From NCBI RefSeq assembly GCF_017794965.1, contig NZ_CP051240.1:2108001-2172000 (forward strand): a stretch of DNA of 64,000 nt, read 5' to 3'. The notes under the pieces are model-generated. The model worked only from the letters and a program-made list of their open reading frames with translations. It was not told the DNA's origin and did not search any database. Position numbers and translations under genes: made by a program. Below, piece by piece: positions 35,939 to 44,333 of the stretch (within the stretch, counting starts at the first letter, position 1; each line of letters begins with the position of its first letter). This stretch comes from Alcanivorax sp. (lineage in GTDB: Bacteria; Pseudomonadota; Gammaproteobacteria; Pseudomonadales; Alcanivoracaceae).

Positions 35939-36170
35939 CGATCCCCCGGATCTATCGCGAAATGCGTAATTCTGTGGACGGTCGGTTTCCCGACCTCATA
36001 ACCCACTATTGTAGCAGTTGTTATTGCCACGGCCACACTCCATGCATTGGAGGCCGTTGATTTACAAGCATTTCACATTACGTGCACAATTCCAGACCCT
36101 TTGTGACCCGGACCGCACGCCAGAGTTCCACGATCCCCGGGAGAATTTTCCGCTTCGTCATTTCCGTCAT

Positions 36171-36199
36171 TTAGTCGTCACCCGGTTCGCCGCTATACT
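36171..36199 (+). promoter_or_regulatory. Probable sigma-70 promoter of nadB
   Basis: TTAGTC (36171-36176), a 17-base spacer and TATACT (36194-36199) lie 35 bp upstream of the nadB start. The other sequence in the 296-bp divergent rpoE/nadB region shows no gene. Confidence 0.5.
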
Positions 36200-36234
36200 G
36201 GCGCGGTTTTCAGGCCATTCACACAGGACATCCC

Positions 36235-37833
36235 ATGGCTACCTACCGACACGATGTACTCATTATTGGCTCCGGCGCCGCCGGACTCACCGCTGCCCTG
36301 CGGTTGCCCGATGAGTGTCAGGTTGCCCTTCTCTCCAAGGGAGAGCTGACCAGCGCCAGCACCTACTACGCCCAGGGCGGCGTGGCAGCCGTGCTGGACC
36401 AGCAGGATTCCCTTGAGAGCCATGTGGCCGACACCCACGTGGCCGGTGCCGGCCTGTGCCATGACGATGCCGTGCGGTTCACCGTGGAAAATGGCCCGGA
36501 TGCCATTCGTTGGCTAATCGACCTGGGGGTGGATTTCACCCGCCTGGATGCGGGCGATGACGGCAGCACCCTGCCCTACCACCTGACCCGCGAAGGGGGC
36601 CATAGTCACCGCCGCATCATTCATGCCGCCGATGCCACCGGCAAGGCCATCTCCAGCACCCTGATCGGCCAGGTGCGGCAACGGGACAACGTGACCCTGT
36701 TCGAGCACCGGGTGGCTGTAGACCTGATTCTGCAGGAGCATGCAGGAGAAAAACGCTGCTGCGGCGCCTATATCCACAACATCAAGACCGGCGAAACCGA
36801 TGTGGTACTGGCACGCTCCGTGATTCTCGCTACCGGCGGGGCCTCCAAGGTCTACCTCTATACCTCGAACCCGGATGTGGCCACCGGTGACGGCATTGCC
36901 ATGGCCTGGCGAGCGGGGTGCCGGGTGGCCAACATGGAATTCATGCAATTCCATCCCACCTGTCTCTACCACCCAAAGGCCAAGAGTTTCCTGGTCACCG
37001 AAGCCATTCGGGGCGAAGGCGGCCACCTGTTGCTACCGGATGGATCCCGGTTCATGCACCGCTTTGACGATCGCGGCGAACTGGCCCCCCGGGACGTGGT
37101 CGCACGGGCCATTGACCATGAAATGAAACGCCTGGGTGCCGACTGCCTTTATCTGGACATCAGCCACAAGCCCGCCGACTTTATTATTGAGCACTTCCCC
37201 ACCGTCTATGCCAAATGCCTGCAATTGGGCATCGACATCACCCGTGACCCCATGCCGGTAGTCCCCGCCGCTCACTACACCTGTGGCGGTGTCATTATCG
37301 ACGAGCACGGCCAGACCGACCTGCCCGGCCTCTATGCCATCGGCGAAACCAGCTTCACCGGCTTGCACGGTGCCAATCGCATGGCCAGCAACTCGCTGCT
37401 GGAATGCTTTGTCTACGGCAAGGCCAGCGCCGACCACATCAGCGCCCACCTGAGTGACCTGCCGCAGCCCCGTGATGATGCAGAATGGGATGATTCCCAG
37501 GTGACAGATTCCGATGAAGACGTGGTGATCAGCCACAACTGGGATGAGCTGCGTCGCTTCATGTGGGATTACGTGGGGATTGTGCGAACCGACAAGCGCC
37601 TGCAGCGGGCGCTGCACCGTGCCGAATTGCTGAAGAATGAAATCACCGAGTACTACAGCAATTACCACATCAGCAACGACCTGCTGGAATTGCGCAACCT
37701 GGTAGTGATCGCCGAATTGATCATCCGTTCGGCCATGCAGCGTAAGGAAAGCCGTGGCCTGCATTTCATGCGCGATTACCCCGACAGCATGGAAAGCCCG
37801 GTGGATACGGTGCTGGTGCCGGGGAGCTTTTAG
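36235..37833 (+). CDS. nadB: L-aspartate oxidase
   Basis: NadB oxidises L-aspartate to iminoaspartate, the first step of de novo NAD synthesis. The 532-aa flavoprotein has GSGAAGLTAAL at residues 12-22 for FAD, the substrate and active-site segment HSHRRI, and the C-terminal FAD motif LHGANRMASNSLLE. Length is normal. CAGGA lies seven bases before ATG 36235. It is followed by REP repeats, not by an operon partner. Confidence 0.97.
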   Translation: MATYRHDVLIIGSGAAGLTAALRLPDECQVALLSKGELTSASTYYAQGGVAAVLDQQDSLESHVADTHVAGAGLCHDDAVRFTVENGPDAIRWLIDLGVDFTRLDAGDDGSTLPYHLTREGGHSHRRIIHAADATGKAISSTLIGQVRQRDNVTLFEHRVAVDLILQEHAGEKRCCGAYIHNIKTGETDVVLARSVILATGGASKVYLYTSNPDVATGDGIAMAWRAGCRVANMEFMQFHPTCLYHPKAKSFLVTEAIRGEGGHLLLPDGSRFMHRFDDRGELAPRDVVARAIDHEMKRLGADCLYLDISHKPADFIIEHFPTVYAKCLQLGIDITRDPMPVVPAAHYTCGGVIIDEHGQTDLPGLYAIGETSFTGLHGANRMASNSLLECFVYGKASADHISAHLSDLPQPRDDAEWDDSQVTDSDEDVVISHNWDELRRFMWDYVGIVRTDKRLQRALHRAELLKNEITEYYSNYHISNDLLELRNLVVIAELIIRSAMQRKESRGLHFMRDYPDSMESPVDTVLVPGSF

Positions 37834-38220
37834 CACGTCCCCCGCAGAAGCCCGCCTGCACGCAATCCGAGCCTCAGCGGTGGAGGTATTGATGTAGGAG
37901 CGGTCGTTCGACCGCGATCCGAGCCTAAGCGAGGAAGTGAGTGTCGAGTTACGAGAAGCGAGTTGCGAAGATCAAACCCCGAACCCACAGCCGGTTTCAG
38001 GTTTTCGAAACTCGGCACTCGCCTCTGGAATCCGTACCTCGCTTGGGCTCGGATCGCTCAGGCAAGCTGAGCTCCTACAGGTCAGACTATAGCTGTAGGA
38101 GCCCAGCTTGCCTGGGCGAATCGGGCCGCTAAAGAAACCACCCACCTCCAGGAACTTTTGGCCTTTCCTGATCCAATCGAGCGTAGCTCATAGCTCATAG
38201 CTCATAGCTCATAGCTATTA
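37834..38220. repeat. Intergenic REP and heptamer mosaic between nadB and ygfX
   Basis: No gene seen. It holds three REP-type units: 37893-37924 (TGTAGGAGC-GGTCGTTCGACC-GCGATCCGAG), an inverted unit 38047-38080, and a direct unit 38093-38125. From 38093 to about 38190 it is nearly identical to 54214-54312. It ends with AGCTCAT repeated four times (38188-38217), which stops at the ygfX stop codon (38223-38221). Confidence 0.75.
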
Positions 38221-38613
38221 TTATTTCACCCGATTCAGCCAAAGCCACTGATAAATCGGTTGCAGCTGTTCCCGTGGGGCCTGATCCTCGAACAGATTCA
38301 GCCACCCGGCGGGCGTCTGCATGGCCAGCCAAGGCCCCAGCCGGATTACGCGCCCCGGCGACGTGATGACCTGCACCTCATCCGCCACCACCGTGAGCAC
38401 ATTGTCACACAGCTGTAGCTGGCGAATCTGGGGCAGCCGCCAGCGGTATAGACACGCTGCGATGACCAGCAACAACAGACCCTTACCCCACCAGGGCCAA
38501 CCCACCAGCCCCACCACCGGCAACAGACACGCCCCGGCCAGCCAGGGAATCCGGCGAAAATACCGGGACTTGACCAGGTTAACGTTTACCGTGGGCGACC
38601 AGTTTGAGGACAT
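38221..38613 (-). CDS. ygfX: YgfX (CptA)-family membrane protein
   Basis: A 130-aa protein with two adjacent membrane segments (about 23-55: WLAGACLLPVVGLVGW, LLLLVIAACLY) and a short C-terminal beta domain. This fits the YgfX family, which is encoded with sdhE and has been described as a toxin-like partner that affects FtsZ/MreB in E. coli. The gene overlaps the 3' end of sdhE by 35 bp. A heptamer array directly follows the stop. Confidence 0.8.
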   Translation of the reverse strand: MSSNWSPTVNVNLVKSRYFRRIPWLAGACLLPVVGLVGWPWWGKGLLLLVIAACLYRWRLPQIRQLQLCDNVLTVVADEVQVITSPGRVIRLGPWLAMQTPAGWLNLFEDQAPREQLQPIYQWLWLNRVK

Positions 38614-38881
38614 GCTTCACGTACTCTCGCATTTCGTCATCCGCGGGCTCACTGCGATAGGTGAACCACTCGAACATATCCGCATCCTGGCAGGCCAGCA
38701 GCGTTTCGAAACGTGCCTGATTGTCCGCACTGTCCTCATCAAAGTGATCATCCAGATAGGCATACAGCACCACCTCCACCTCGGAGGCACCACGCCGGCA
38801 CTGCCAGCGGTATTTACGTTTCAGCTCTTCGTTGCTCATGAGATCCAGATCCGGTGTATGACTTTCAGACTGCGCGCGCAT
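38579..38881 (-). CDS. sdhE: FAD assembly factor SdhE (CptB)
   Basis: SdhE promotes covalent flavinylation of succinate dehydrogenase subunit SdhA. The product (100 aa as drawn) carries the RGxxE motif (CRRGASEVE) and a C-terminal DMFEWFTY segment typical of the family. The start is ambiguous: ATG 38881 or ATG 38839 (MSNEELKRKY); the shorter form of 86 aa fits the usual length better. It is divergent from ygfZ, another folate- and Fe-S-related gene, and forms a pair with ygfX. Confidence 0.9.
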   Translation of the reverse strand: MRAQSESHTPDLDLMSNEELKRKYRWQCRRGASEVEVVLYAYLDDHFDEDSADNQARFETLLACQDADMFEWFTYRSEPADDEMREYVKHVLKLVAHGKR

Positions 38882-38945
38882 TATCTATCATGCCCGCTGA
38901 ATTCTCGACACTTGATCCCGATTGGGTAAGCCCCACAGGAGTCTC

Positions 38946-39884
38946 ATGAGCTGGTCCGCCTTTCTCGACACGCAATCTCTGCTTCCAACGGCCGACACCC
39001 CCTGGCTCGCTCCCGTTGAGCACCTCACCGTCGTGCGCGCACGGGGCGAGGAAGCTGATCACTATCTGCAGGGCCAGCTTTCCTGCGACCTGCGGGCTGT
39101 GGATCAAGGCGCCCACCTGACCGGCATGCACCTGAGCCTCAAAGGACGCGGCCTGGTCAGCGTCCGCGTGGTGCGTGACGGTGATGATTACCTGATGCTG
39201 ACACCCGACGGAATGGGGGAGGCCCTGATAAAGTCCCTGATGAAATATCGCCTGCGCGCCAAGGTTGAGTTTGAACAGTTGGAGGATCTGGCGGTCATCA
39301 TGCTGGGCGGCGAACTCGCCCCTGATCTGCCCGCACCGGGGCAGAGCCTTCGCACCCCTGAAGGGCTGTGGCTGCGTTACCCTCATACAGACCATGCACT
39401 GCTTCTGGTTGAAGCAGGCGAAGCAGAAAACCGCTGGCAGACGCTTTCTGAAGGGCGCAATGCGGTGACCCCCAATGGCCCTGTACTGGCTGATATCGAA
39501 GCCGGAGAAGGCATGGTCTACCCGGGCGCAGAAGACCTGTTCTTGCCTCAGGTGCTCAATTACGACGTGACCGGCGGGGTCAACTTCAAGAAAGGCTGCT
39601 ATACCGGCCAGGAAGTGGTGGCCCGCATGCACTTCAAAGGCAAGCTCAAACAGCGCATGCAACGGGTGGACTTCACCGCCGACCTGGCCCTGCAACCTGG
39701 CGAAGTCCTCCGCGATGGCAACGGCAAGGCAGCAGGCGAAGTGGTCATCAGCGCCAACACCCGCAACGGCGGAGCAGCGCTGGTGGTGCTGCGCCGTGAC
39801 ACTGACGGTGTGCTGTACAAGGACGACACCCCCCTGGACAGCCAACTCAATGAACTGCCCTACCCCCTGCCCTGGAAAGATTGA
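38946..39884 (+). CDS. ygfZ: Folate-dependent Fe-S maintenance protein YgfZ
   Basis: A 312-aa GcvT-like protein that helps maintain Fe-S enzymes through tetrahydrofolate. The signature KGCYTGQE contains the conserved Cys218. ATG 38946 is preceded by AGGAG; eight extra in-frame codons exist upstream without a site. It is divergent from sdhE. A heptamer array and a strong hairpin terminator follow within 30 bp. Confidence 0.93.
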   Translation: MSWSAFLDTQSLLPTADTPWLAPVEHLTVVRARGEEADHYLQGQLSCDLRAVDQGAHLTGMHLSLKGRGLVSVRVVRDGDDYLMLTPDGMGEALIKSLMKYRLRAKVEFEQLEDLAVIMLGGELAPDLPAPGQSLRTPEGLWLRYPHTDHALLLVEAGEAENRWQTLSEGRNAVTPNGPVLADIEAGEGMVYPGAEDLFLPQVLNYDVTGGVNFKKGCYTGQEVVARMHFKGKLKQRMQRVDFTADLALQPGEVLRDGNGKAAGEVVISANTRNGGAALVVLRRDTDGVLYKDDTPLDSQLNELPYPLPWKD

Positions 39885-40261
39885 ATTGATGCCTGATGCC
39901 TGATGCCTGATGCAAAAAGGCCCGCCCAGTAAACCGGGCGGACCTTTTTGCATCGGTAAAACCCTCGCTATACCCCGCTGTAGGAGCCCAGCTTGCCTGG
40001 GCGATCCGAGCGACAGCGAGGCAAGGATTCCAGAGCCGGGTTTCGAGTACCGAGTCTCGAAGATCAAAAGACAACAACCAAGCACGAGGTTTGAGGTTTT
40101 GCCTTTCGAAACTCCTTACCTCGCCTGGGCTCGGATCGCCTGCAGGCAGGCTCCTACAGCGGCTTCGTAGAAATGCAAACCCCGGGAACTTTCCCGGGGT
40201 TTTCTATCGAATCGAGCTATAGCTCATAGCTCATAGCTCATAGCTCATAACTCATAGCCCC
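39885..40261. repeat. Intergenic repeat mosaic between ygfZ and the enoyl-CoA hydratase family gene
   Basis: No gene seen. In order: an ATGCCTG heptamer array (39888-39913); the terminator; a direct REP (39978-40010); an inverted REP (40127-40159); the module GGCTTCGTAGAAATGC (40161-40176) with hairpin ACCCCGGGAA/TTCCCGGGGT (40179-40200); then ATCGAGC and an AGCTCAT array (40206-40258). The array ends three to five bases from the stop codon of the convergent hydratase gene. Confidence 0.75.
39912..39951 (+). terminator. Hairpin terminator after ygfZ
   Basis: GCAAAAAGGCCCGCCC pairs with GGGCGGACCTTTTTGC around loop AGTAAACC, with one mismatch. A near-identical copy lies at 41484-41523, also preceded by a GATGCCT array. 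Confidence 0.8.
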
Positions 40262-41377
40262 TCACCCCTCCCCGAGTGACGCCAGTGGGTGGACGGGGGC
40301 CGGACAGTCGAAATACCTGTCAATGTAATCCCGTGGCACATCAGCGATGCTGCGGTGACGGAAGCCCGGCTTGCCATCCTTGTCGATCAACAAGGCACGC
40401 ACCCCTTCGCGGAAGTCACCGTGCAGGGAGCACTGTACCGCCAGGCACCATTCCATGCGGAACACCTCTGCCAGGGACAGATAAGTAGACCGGTCCAGCT
40501 GCTCCCAGACCAGGTGTGCGGTTTGCGGACAGCCCTTTGCAAGGGTACCCAGCGCACGATCCAGCCAGCTGTCCCGATCCTTGGCAGACAGCAACTGCTC
40601 CACGACTACCTGCAGACTTTCCCCGTCACAGAGGCTGTTGATCAGTGGCAGATGGTCGGTCAGCGGATGCGCCAGTGCACTCATGTCCGCCTCGTGCTGC
40701 TTGAATACGCGGTAGAGCACCGCCCGGTTATCGCGGGCTTCCGGCGAGAAGTGTTGCGCCGCCAGCGCCGCCAACAGGGCATCCGCATCCCCGTCCACCA
40801 TGCGATCTGCCAGCCCAACGTCCACCGCTTCACGGCCGTTGATGTGAACACCAGTGAGCCCCAGGAACAACCCGGCTTTACCCGGCAACCGGTTGAGGAA
40901 CCAGCTCCCGCCCACATCCGGGAAAAGGCCAATGGTGATTTCGGGCATGGCCATCTTCGAGCGCGGCGTCACCAGCCTGAAGTCCGCCCCCTGCAGCAAG
41001 CCCATGCCGCCGCCCATGACAATCCCGTCACCGAAAACCACCACCGGGATACGCGAGCGATGCAGACGGTAATCCAGTGCATATTCTTCTGCGAAATACT
41101 GTTCAGTAAACGGGTTTCGCCCTTCCCCGGCATGCTTCACCATGGATTTGTGCATCTGCACAATATCGCCACCAGCACAGAACGCCTTGCCACCTGCACC
41201 GTCCAGCCACAGCGCCACAATATCGTCCCGCTGCTCCCATTCATCCAGCTTGGCAGACAGGGCCTGAATCATATCCAGCCCCAGCGCATTCAGCGCCTTG
41301 GGCGCGTTCAGGGTGGCACGGGCAATCACCTGCCCACAGGCAGTCGGCATTTCGGAAAACAACACACAATCAGACAC
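40262..41377 (-). CDS. Enoyl-CoA hydratase/isomerase family protein, 3-hydroxyisobutyryl-CoA hydrolase-like
   Basis: A 371-aa crotonase-fold protein. The oxyanion segments AFCAGGDI and VMGGGMGLL are present. The PDVGGSWFLNRLPG segment and the helical C-terminal extension (ECH_2) match 3-hydroxyisobutyryl-CoA hydrolase, a valine degradation enzyme, and related hydratases. I chose GTG 41377 (MSDCVLFSEMP) because GGAGAG lies just upstream and relatives begin there; an ATG at 41428 would add 17 residues of low similarity. It is monocistronic. Confidence 0.85.
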   Translation of the reverse strand: MSDCVLFSEMPTACGQVIARATLNAPKALNALGLDMIQALSAKLDEWEQRDDIVALWLDGAGGKAFCAGGDIVQMHKSMVKHAGEGRNPFTEQYFAEEYALDYRLHRSRIPVVVFGDGIVMGGGMGLLQGADFRLVTPRSKMAMPEITIGLFPDVGGSWFLNRLPGKAGLFLGLTGVHINGREAVDVGLADRMVDGDADALLAALAAQHFSPEARDNRAVLYRVFKQHEADMSALAHPLTDHLPLINSLCDGESLQVVVEQLLSAKDRDSWLDRALGTLAKGCPQTAHLVWEQLDRSTYLSLAEVFRMEWCLAVQCSLHGDFREGVRALLIDKDGKPGFRHRSIADVPRDYIDRYFDCPAPVHPLASLGEG

Positions 41378-41870
41378 TTTCTCTCCAAAGCCAAAACGGC
41401 ATCCATGAATGCTCAGGGATACTAACAAAGGGACGCAAAGCCTTCATTGGTGATTTGCGACGGTTGAGCGCCTGATGCCTGATGCAAAAAGGCCCGCCCG
41501 GTAAACCGGGCGGGCCTTTTTGCATCGGAAAAGACTCGCTAGAGCCTGCTGTGGGAGCTTGCCTGCAAGCGATCCGAGCCTAAGCGAGGCAAGGATTCCA
41601 GAAACCCCTCCCGAAGAGCAAACCCTAAACCCTCTCGATGCTTCTGGTTTTGCCTTCCGAAACTCGCTTCTCGCAACTCGAAACTCATCACCTAACCAAG
41701 GCTCACAGCGCCTGCATGCAGATTATTCGCTCCGCTCACCCCCGCACTACGTGCGTTACTCCGCTGCGCTACGTTCCCACAGCGGCTTCGTAGAAATGCA
41801 GAGGCCCGGAAGCGTTCCCGGGTTTGCGTGTTGCATGTTGCGTGAAGCATGATGCAGCCGCGTAGCGGCC
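41378..41870. repeat. Intergenic repeat mosaic upstream of the hydratase gene
   Basis: No gene seen. It contains the hydratase promoter region; a short GCCTGAT array (41469-41486); a second copy of the GGCCCGCCC hairpin; a REP (41549-41580, GTGGGAGC-TTGCCTGCAA-GCGATCCGAG); a decayed inverted REP near 41700-41780; the module GGCTTCGTAGAAATGC (41781-41796) with hairpin CCCGGAAGCGTTCCCGGG; and a GCGTGTT-type heptamer array (41826-41858). Confidence 0.7.
41484..41523. terminator. Perfect terminator-like hairpin upstream of the hydratase gene
   Basis: GGCCCGCCCGG/CCGGGCGGGCC with loop TAAA, flanked by A5 and T5. It lies upstream of a minus-strand gene and downstream of nothing on the plus strand. 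It is therefore better explained as a copy of the ygfZ terminator carried with the repeat than as a working terminator. Confidence 0.6.
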
Positions 41871-41901
41871 AAAAAAAAACGGGTACCCAAGGGGGTACCC
41901 G
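41871..41901 (-). terminator. Rho-independent terminator of the phasin gene
   Basis: On the minus strand CGGGTACCC-CCTT-GGGTACCCG is followed by nine T. It begins 50 bp downstream of the phasin stop codon. Confidence 0.9.
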
Positions 41902-41951
41902 TCGAAAGACACCACTAGGGGTTAGCGGTGTGCGCTACAACACTGGTTGGA

Positions 41952-42395
41952 TTACTCGGGCTTCTTGCGCGAGCGTTTTGCCGGGGGCGCTTTTTCTTCA
42001 GCGCTGTCCAGAGCCTGCGTCAGCTCCAGCACCCGTTGTTCGAGCTCTTCGACCTCACGCTTGTTGGGCAAGCCCAGGCGGGACAGCGCCTTGTTCAAAC
42101 GATCATCAAAAGCCCTTTCCATTTTTTCCATGGTTTCGCCGGTGTGGTGGCGAACCCGTTCCTTGATCTCTTCAACCCTGGACTCTGTCTTGTCCTTGGT
42201 CTGCTTCTCCACTTCACGCCCCGCTTCAACGAGGGCGTCGAAAAAGCCGCTTCCCTCTTCTTCAGCGCGAGCGAAAGCGCCCAGACCGGCGAGCCAGATC
42301 TGGTGGGTGTACTTGCGTATATCTCTGGAAGCACCGGTGAGTGCTTTCAGCGGGTTTACGCGACCGTCTTTATCGTTCTGATTTTCATCGGACAT
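41952..42395 (-). CDS. Phasin-family polyhydroxyalkanoate granule-associated protein
   Basis: A 147-aa all-helical protein with phasin-type helices (IRKYTHQIWLAGLGAFARAEE), a leucine-zipper-like coiled coil (about 105-130) and a basic C-terminus rich in Lys/Arg/Pro. It resembles the short PhaI/PhaF group that coats PHA granules, where the basic tail may bind DNA. I chose ATG 42395 because GGGAG lies eight bases upstream. No PHA synthase is in the window. Confidence 0.85.
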   Translation of the reverse strand: MSDENQNDKDGRVNPLKALTGASRDIRKYTHQIWLAGLGAFARAEEEGSGFFDALVEAGREVEKQTKDKTESRVEEIKERVRHHTGETMEKMERAFDDRLNKALSRLGLPNKREVEELEQRVLELTQALDSAEEKAPPAKRSRKKPE

Positions 42396-42554
42396 AGTCC
42401 AAACTCCCGAAGGCAATTCCACGAGCGAATGCAGCGGGAACAACACACAACATCATCAACGCGTGGGTGAATTATAAGAGAGGAAATAGCGGGGAGCCGA
42501 AGAGTTGTCGAACAATCCGGCATATTTTGTTTATGTGATCAATTTCTCAACGAT

Positions 42555-42881
42555 TCAGCGATCCAGATCATCGTCCGGGTCATCCGGCGGCGGCCGTCTG
42601 GCACCACCGATCAGGCCCATTCCCCGCGCCAGATCCCGGGTCCTGTCGCGAAGCACTTCACGGGGTCGGCCAGTCAGCAGATCCATGAACCGTTTTCGGA
42701 GGTTTTCTTCCAGGCGCTGCGCCCCTTCTTCAAGGCGCCGATCAATCTTGCGCTCCACTCTTGGGGCAACCACATAGTGCCCCAGAATCGCCACCAGTAT
42801 CAGCGTCAGGATAGAGGACGCGCCGGCTGCAGCGAACAGCAACCACCCGAGGGTGGCAACGTCGATCTGCAGCCCTTCCAT
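42555..42881 (-). CDS. Small membrane protein with charged coiled tail, paralogue A
   Basis: A 108-aa protein. One membrane segment is at about 8-31 (LGWLLFAAAGASSILTLILVAIL). A charged helical region follows (RVERKIDRRLEEGAQRLEENL), then GRPREVL and a C-terminal Arg/Pro/Asp-rich tail. The ATG shares a base with the DUF445 stop (TAATG), so the two are translated together. The protein at 45563-45889 has the same length and layout. Function unknown. Confidence 0.7.
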   Translation of the reverse strand: MEGLQIDVATLGWLLFAAAGASSILTLILVAILGHYVVAPRVERKIDRRLEEGAQRLEENLRKRFMDLLTGRPREVLRDRTRDLARGMGLIGGARRPPPDDPDDDLDR

Positions 42882-44101
42882 TACGCGGCCCCGAACATGA
42901 CCAACAGCTGGAACAGACCGGCCATGGCACCCAGAAAGCCACCCACCACAATCAGGATCCATTCATCTTCCTGGAAGGCCGGACGCAACAGATCCTGGAA
43001 TTCTTCTGAACTGAGCGCCTGCATCCGGTCGGACATGATCTTCTCCACCAAGGCCCCACGCTCCCGGTTGAACCCCTGATCTTCAAAGGGTTCCACCGCC
43101 AGATCCACGGCTTTCTCTTCCACTGCCTTCTTCAGATCCGCATACCCTTCCGGGCCCACGGTCAGCTGGGCGGCAGTACGCACCACCCCGCCGTTGAGCA
43201 GAGGCTTGAGATGACGCTTGATCAATGCCTTGGTGCGGTCTCCGCGAGGGCCATTAACCACCTGGTACATGATGTTGCGCAGCGTGATCACTTCCTCAGT
43301 AGAGAGACGGGCAAAGGTCTCTGCCACATCTTTCTGGCGTTTGAGGAACAGGCCCTGAATGCGGAACGGCCCGACTTTCACTGGATTGAGAGGACGGAAG
43401 ATCAGGTTCAGGGCCAGCCAGTTAGTGGCCACACCCACCAGAAAACCGAACAGGGGCAGCACCCAGTTTTCCGGCATCAGGATAAATACCGGCACCTGGA
43501 TCAGGCCAAACAGGAAACCGAAGTAGAGCCCGGAATTGGTTACGAAGCGGAATTCCGGATCACCCACCTCACGGAACATCTGCACCATCAACTGTTTATC
43601 TTCCGCCATCTGTACGGTGACCATGTGCTTCATGTCCACCAGGCTGTCCAGATTACGGCTGATATCATCCACCACGCTGTCCATCACCGACGGGATAGCC
43701 CGGCGGGCACGGCTGTAGACACGCTTGCGCACCAGCAGGGGCAGGTTTTCCCACAGCACGGCATTGCGCTCGGTCATGACTTCGTCGGTGTATTCTTCGA
43801 TGCGACCCTGGATCGTGCGGGTCAGGTGGGCGGCGATTTTTTCAGGCTCCATCTCCCGAAAAAACTCATCCAGACTACCCAGCTTGGACAGCGCCTTGTC
43901 GACAACAATGCCGGCCATCTTTTCCACTTTGGACGGGATGATCCCCTGCCAGCCAAAAAATGGCCGAATCCCCATGAATTCCAGGGGATAAAAGGTCATC
44001 TGAACCGCCATCCAGTTGGTAGTCCAGCCTACTGCACCAGCGATAAAAGGAATACTGACGTACTTCCAGAAATCCGGGTACGCAAGCAACGATTCCAGCA
44101 T
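42881..44101 (-). CDS. DUF445-family membrane protein
   Basis: A 406-aa protein of the DUF445 (YheB-like) family. The N-terminal membrane segment contains GAVGWTTNWMAVQMTFYPLEF and is followed by GIIPSKVEKMA. A second pair of membrane segments lies near the middle (FLFGLIQVPVFILMP, FGFLVGVATNWLALNL), which repeats the GxxTNW motif. The last helix near the C-terminus is hydrophobic. Function unknown; the repeated motif suggests an internal duplication. It forms an operon with the small membrane protein downstream. Confidence 0.88.
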   Translation of the reverse strand: MLESLLAYPDFWKYVSIPFIAGAVGWTTNWMAVQMTFYPLEFMGIRPFFGWQGIIPSKVEKMAGIVVDKALSKLGSLDEFFREMEPEKIAAHLTRTIQGRIEEYTDEVMTERNAVLWENLPLLVRKRVYSRARRAIPSVMDSVVDDISRNLDSLVDMKHMVTVQMAEDKQLMVQMFREVGDPEFRFVTNSGLYFGFLFGLIQVPVFILMPENWVLPLFGFLVGVATNWLALNLIFRPLNPVKVGPFRIQGLFLKRQKDVAETFARLSTEEVITLRNIMYQVVNGPRGDRTKALIKRHLKPLLNGGVVRTAAQLTVGPEGYADLKKAVEEKAVDLAVEPFEDQGFNRERGALVEKIMSDRMQALSSEEFQDLLRPAFQEDEWILIVVGGFLGAMAGLFQLLVMFGAA

Positions 44102-44333
44102 TTATAAACTACTCCCCTCCAAGGGCTGCCGCAGAGTAACAGGCGCGGCAGAATGTAAACAGGTTGCGCATTCACCCATCCCGGTCAAATAAGTCAATGT
44201 TGTCTTGTTATGAAAATGCATAGTATAGGGAGCCGGGTTTCCAAATATAAGCAAGATAACGTAATTTTTGGCAACTGTAAGAAGACCGAACCAAACAAAC
44301 CGGTCGCATTTAGAACAGGAACCGTCATTGCCC

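Noticed and set aside
35939..36234. An autoregulated AlgU promoter (GAACTT/TCTGA) before rpoE.
   Set aside because: No such hexamer pair is present on the minus strand in this region.
38188..40258. AGCTCAT arrays as a CRISPR.
   Set aside because: The unit is 7 bases with no spacers, and no cas genes are present.
41484..41523. Functional terminator for a plus-strand gene.
   Set aside because: No plus-strand gene ends here; the hairpin is better explained as a copy carried with repeats.
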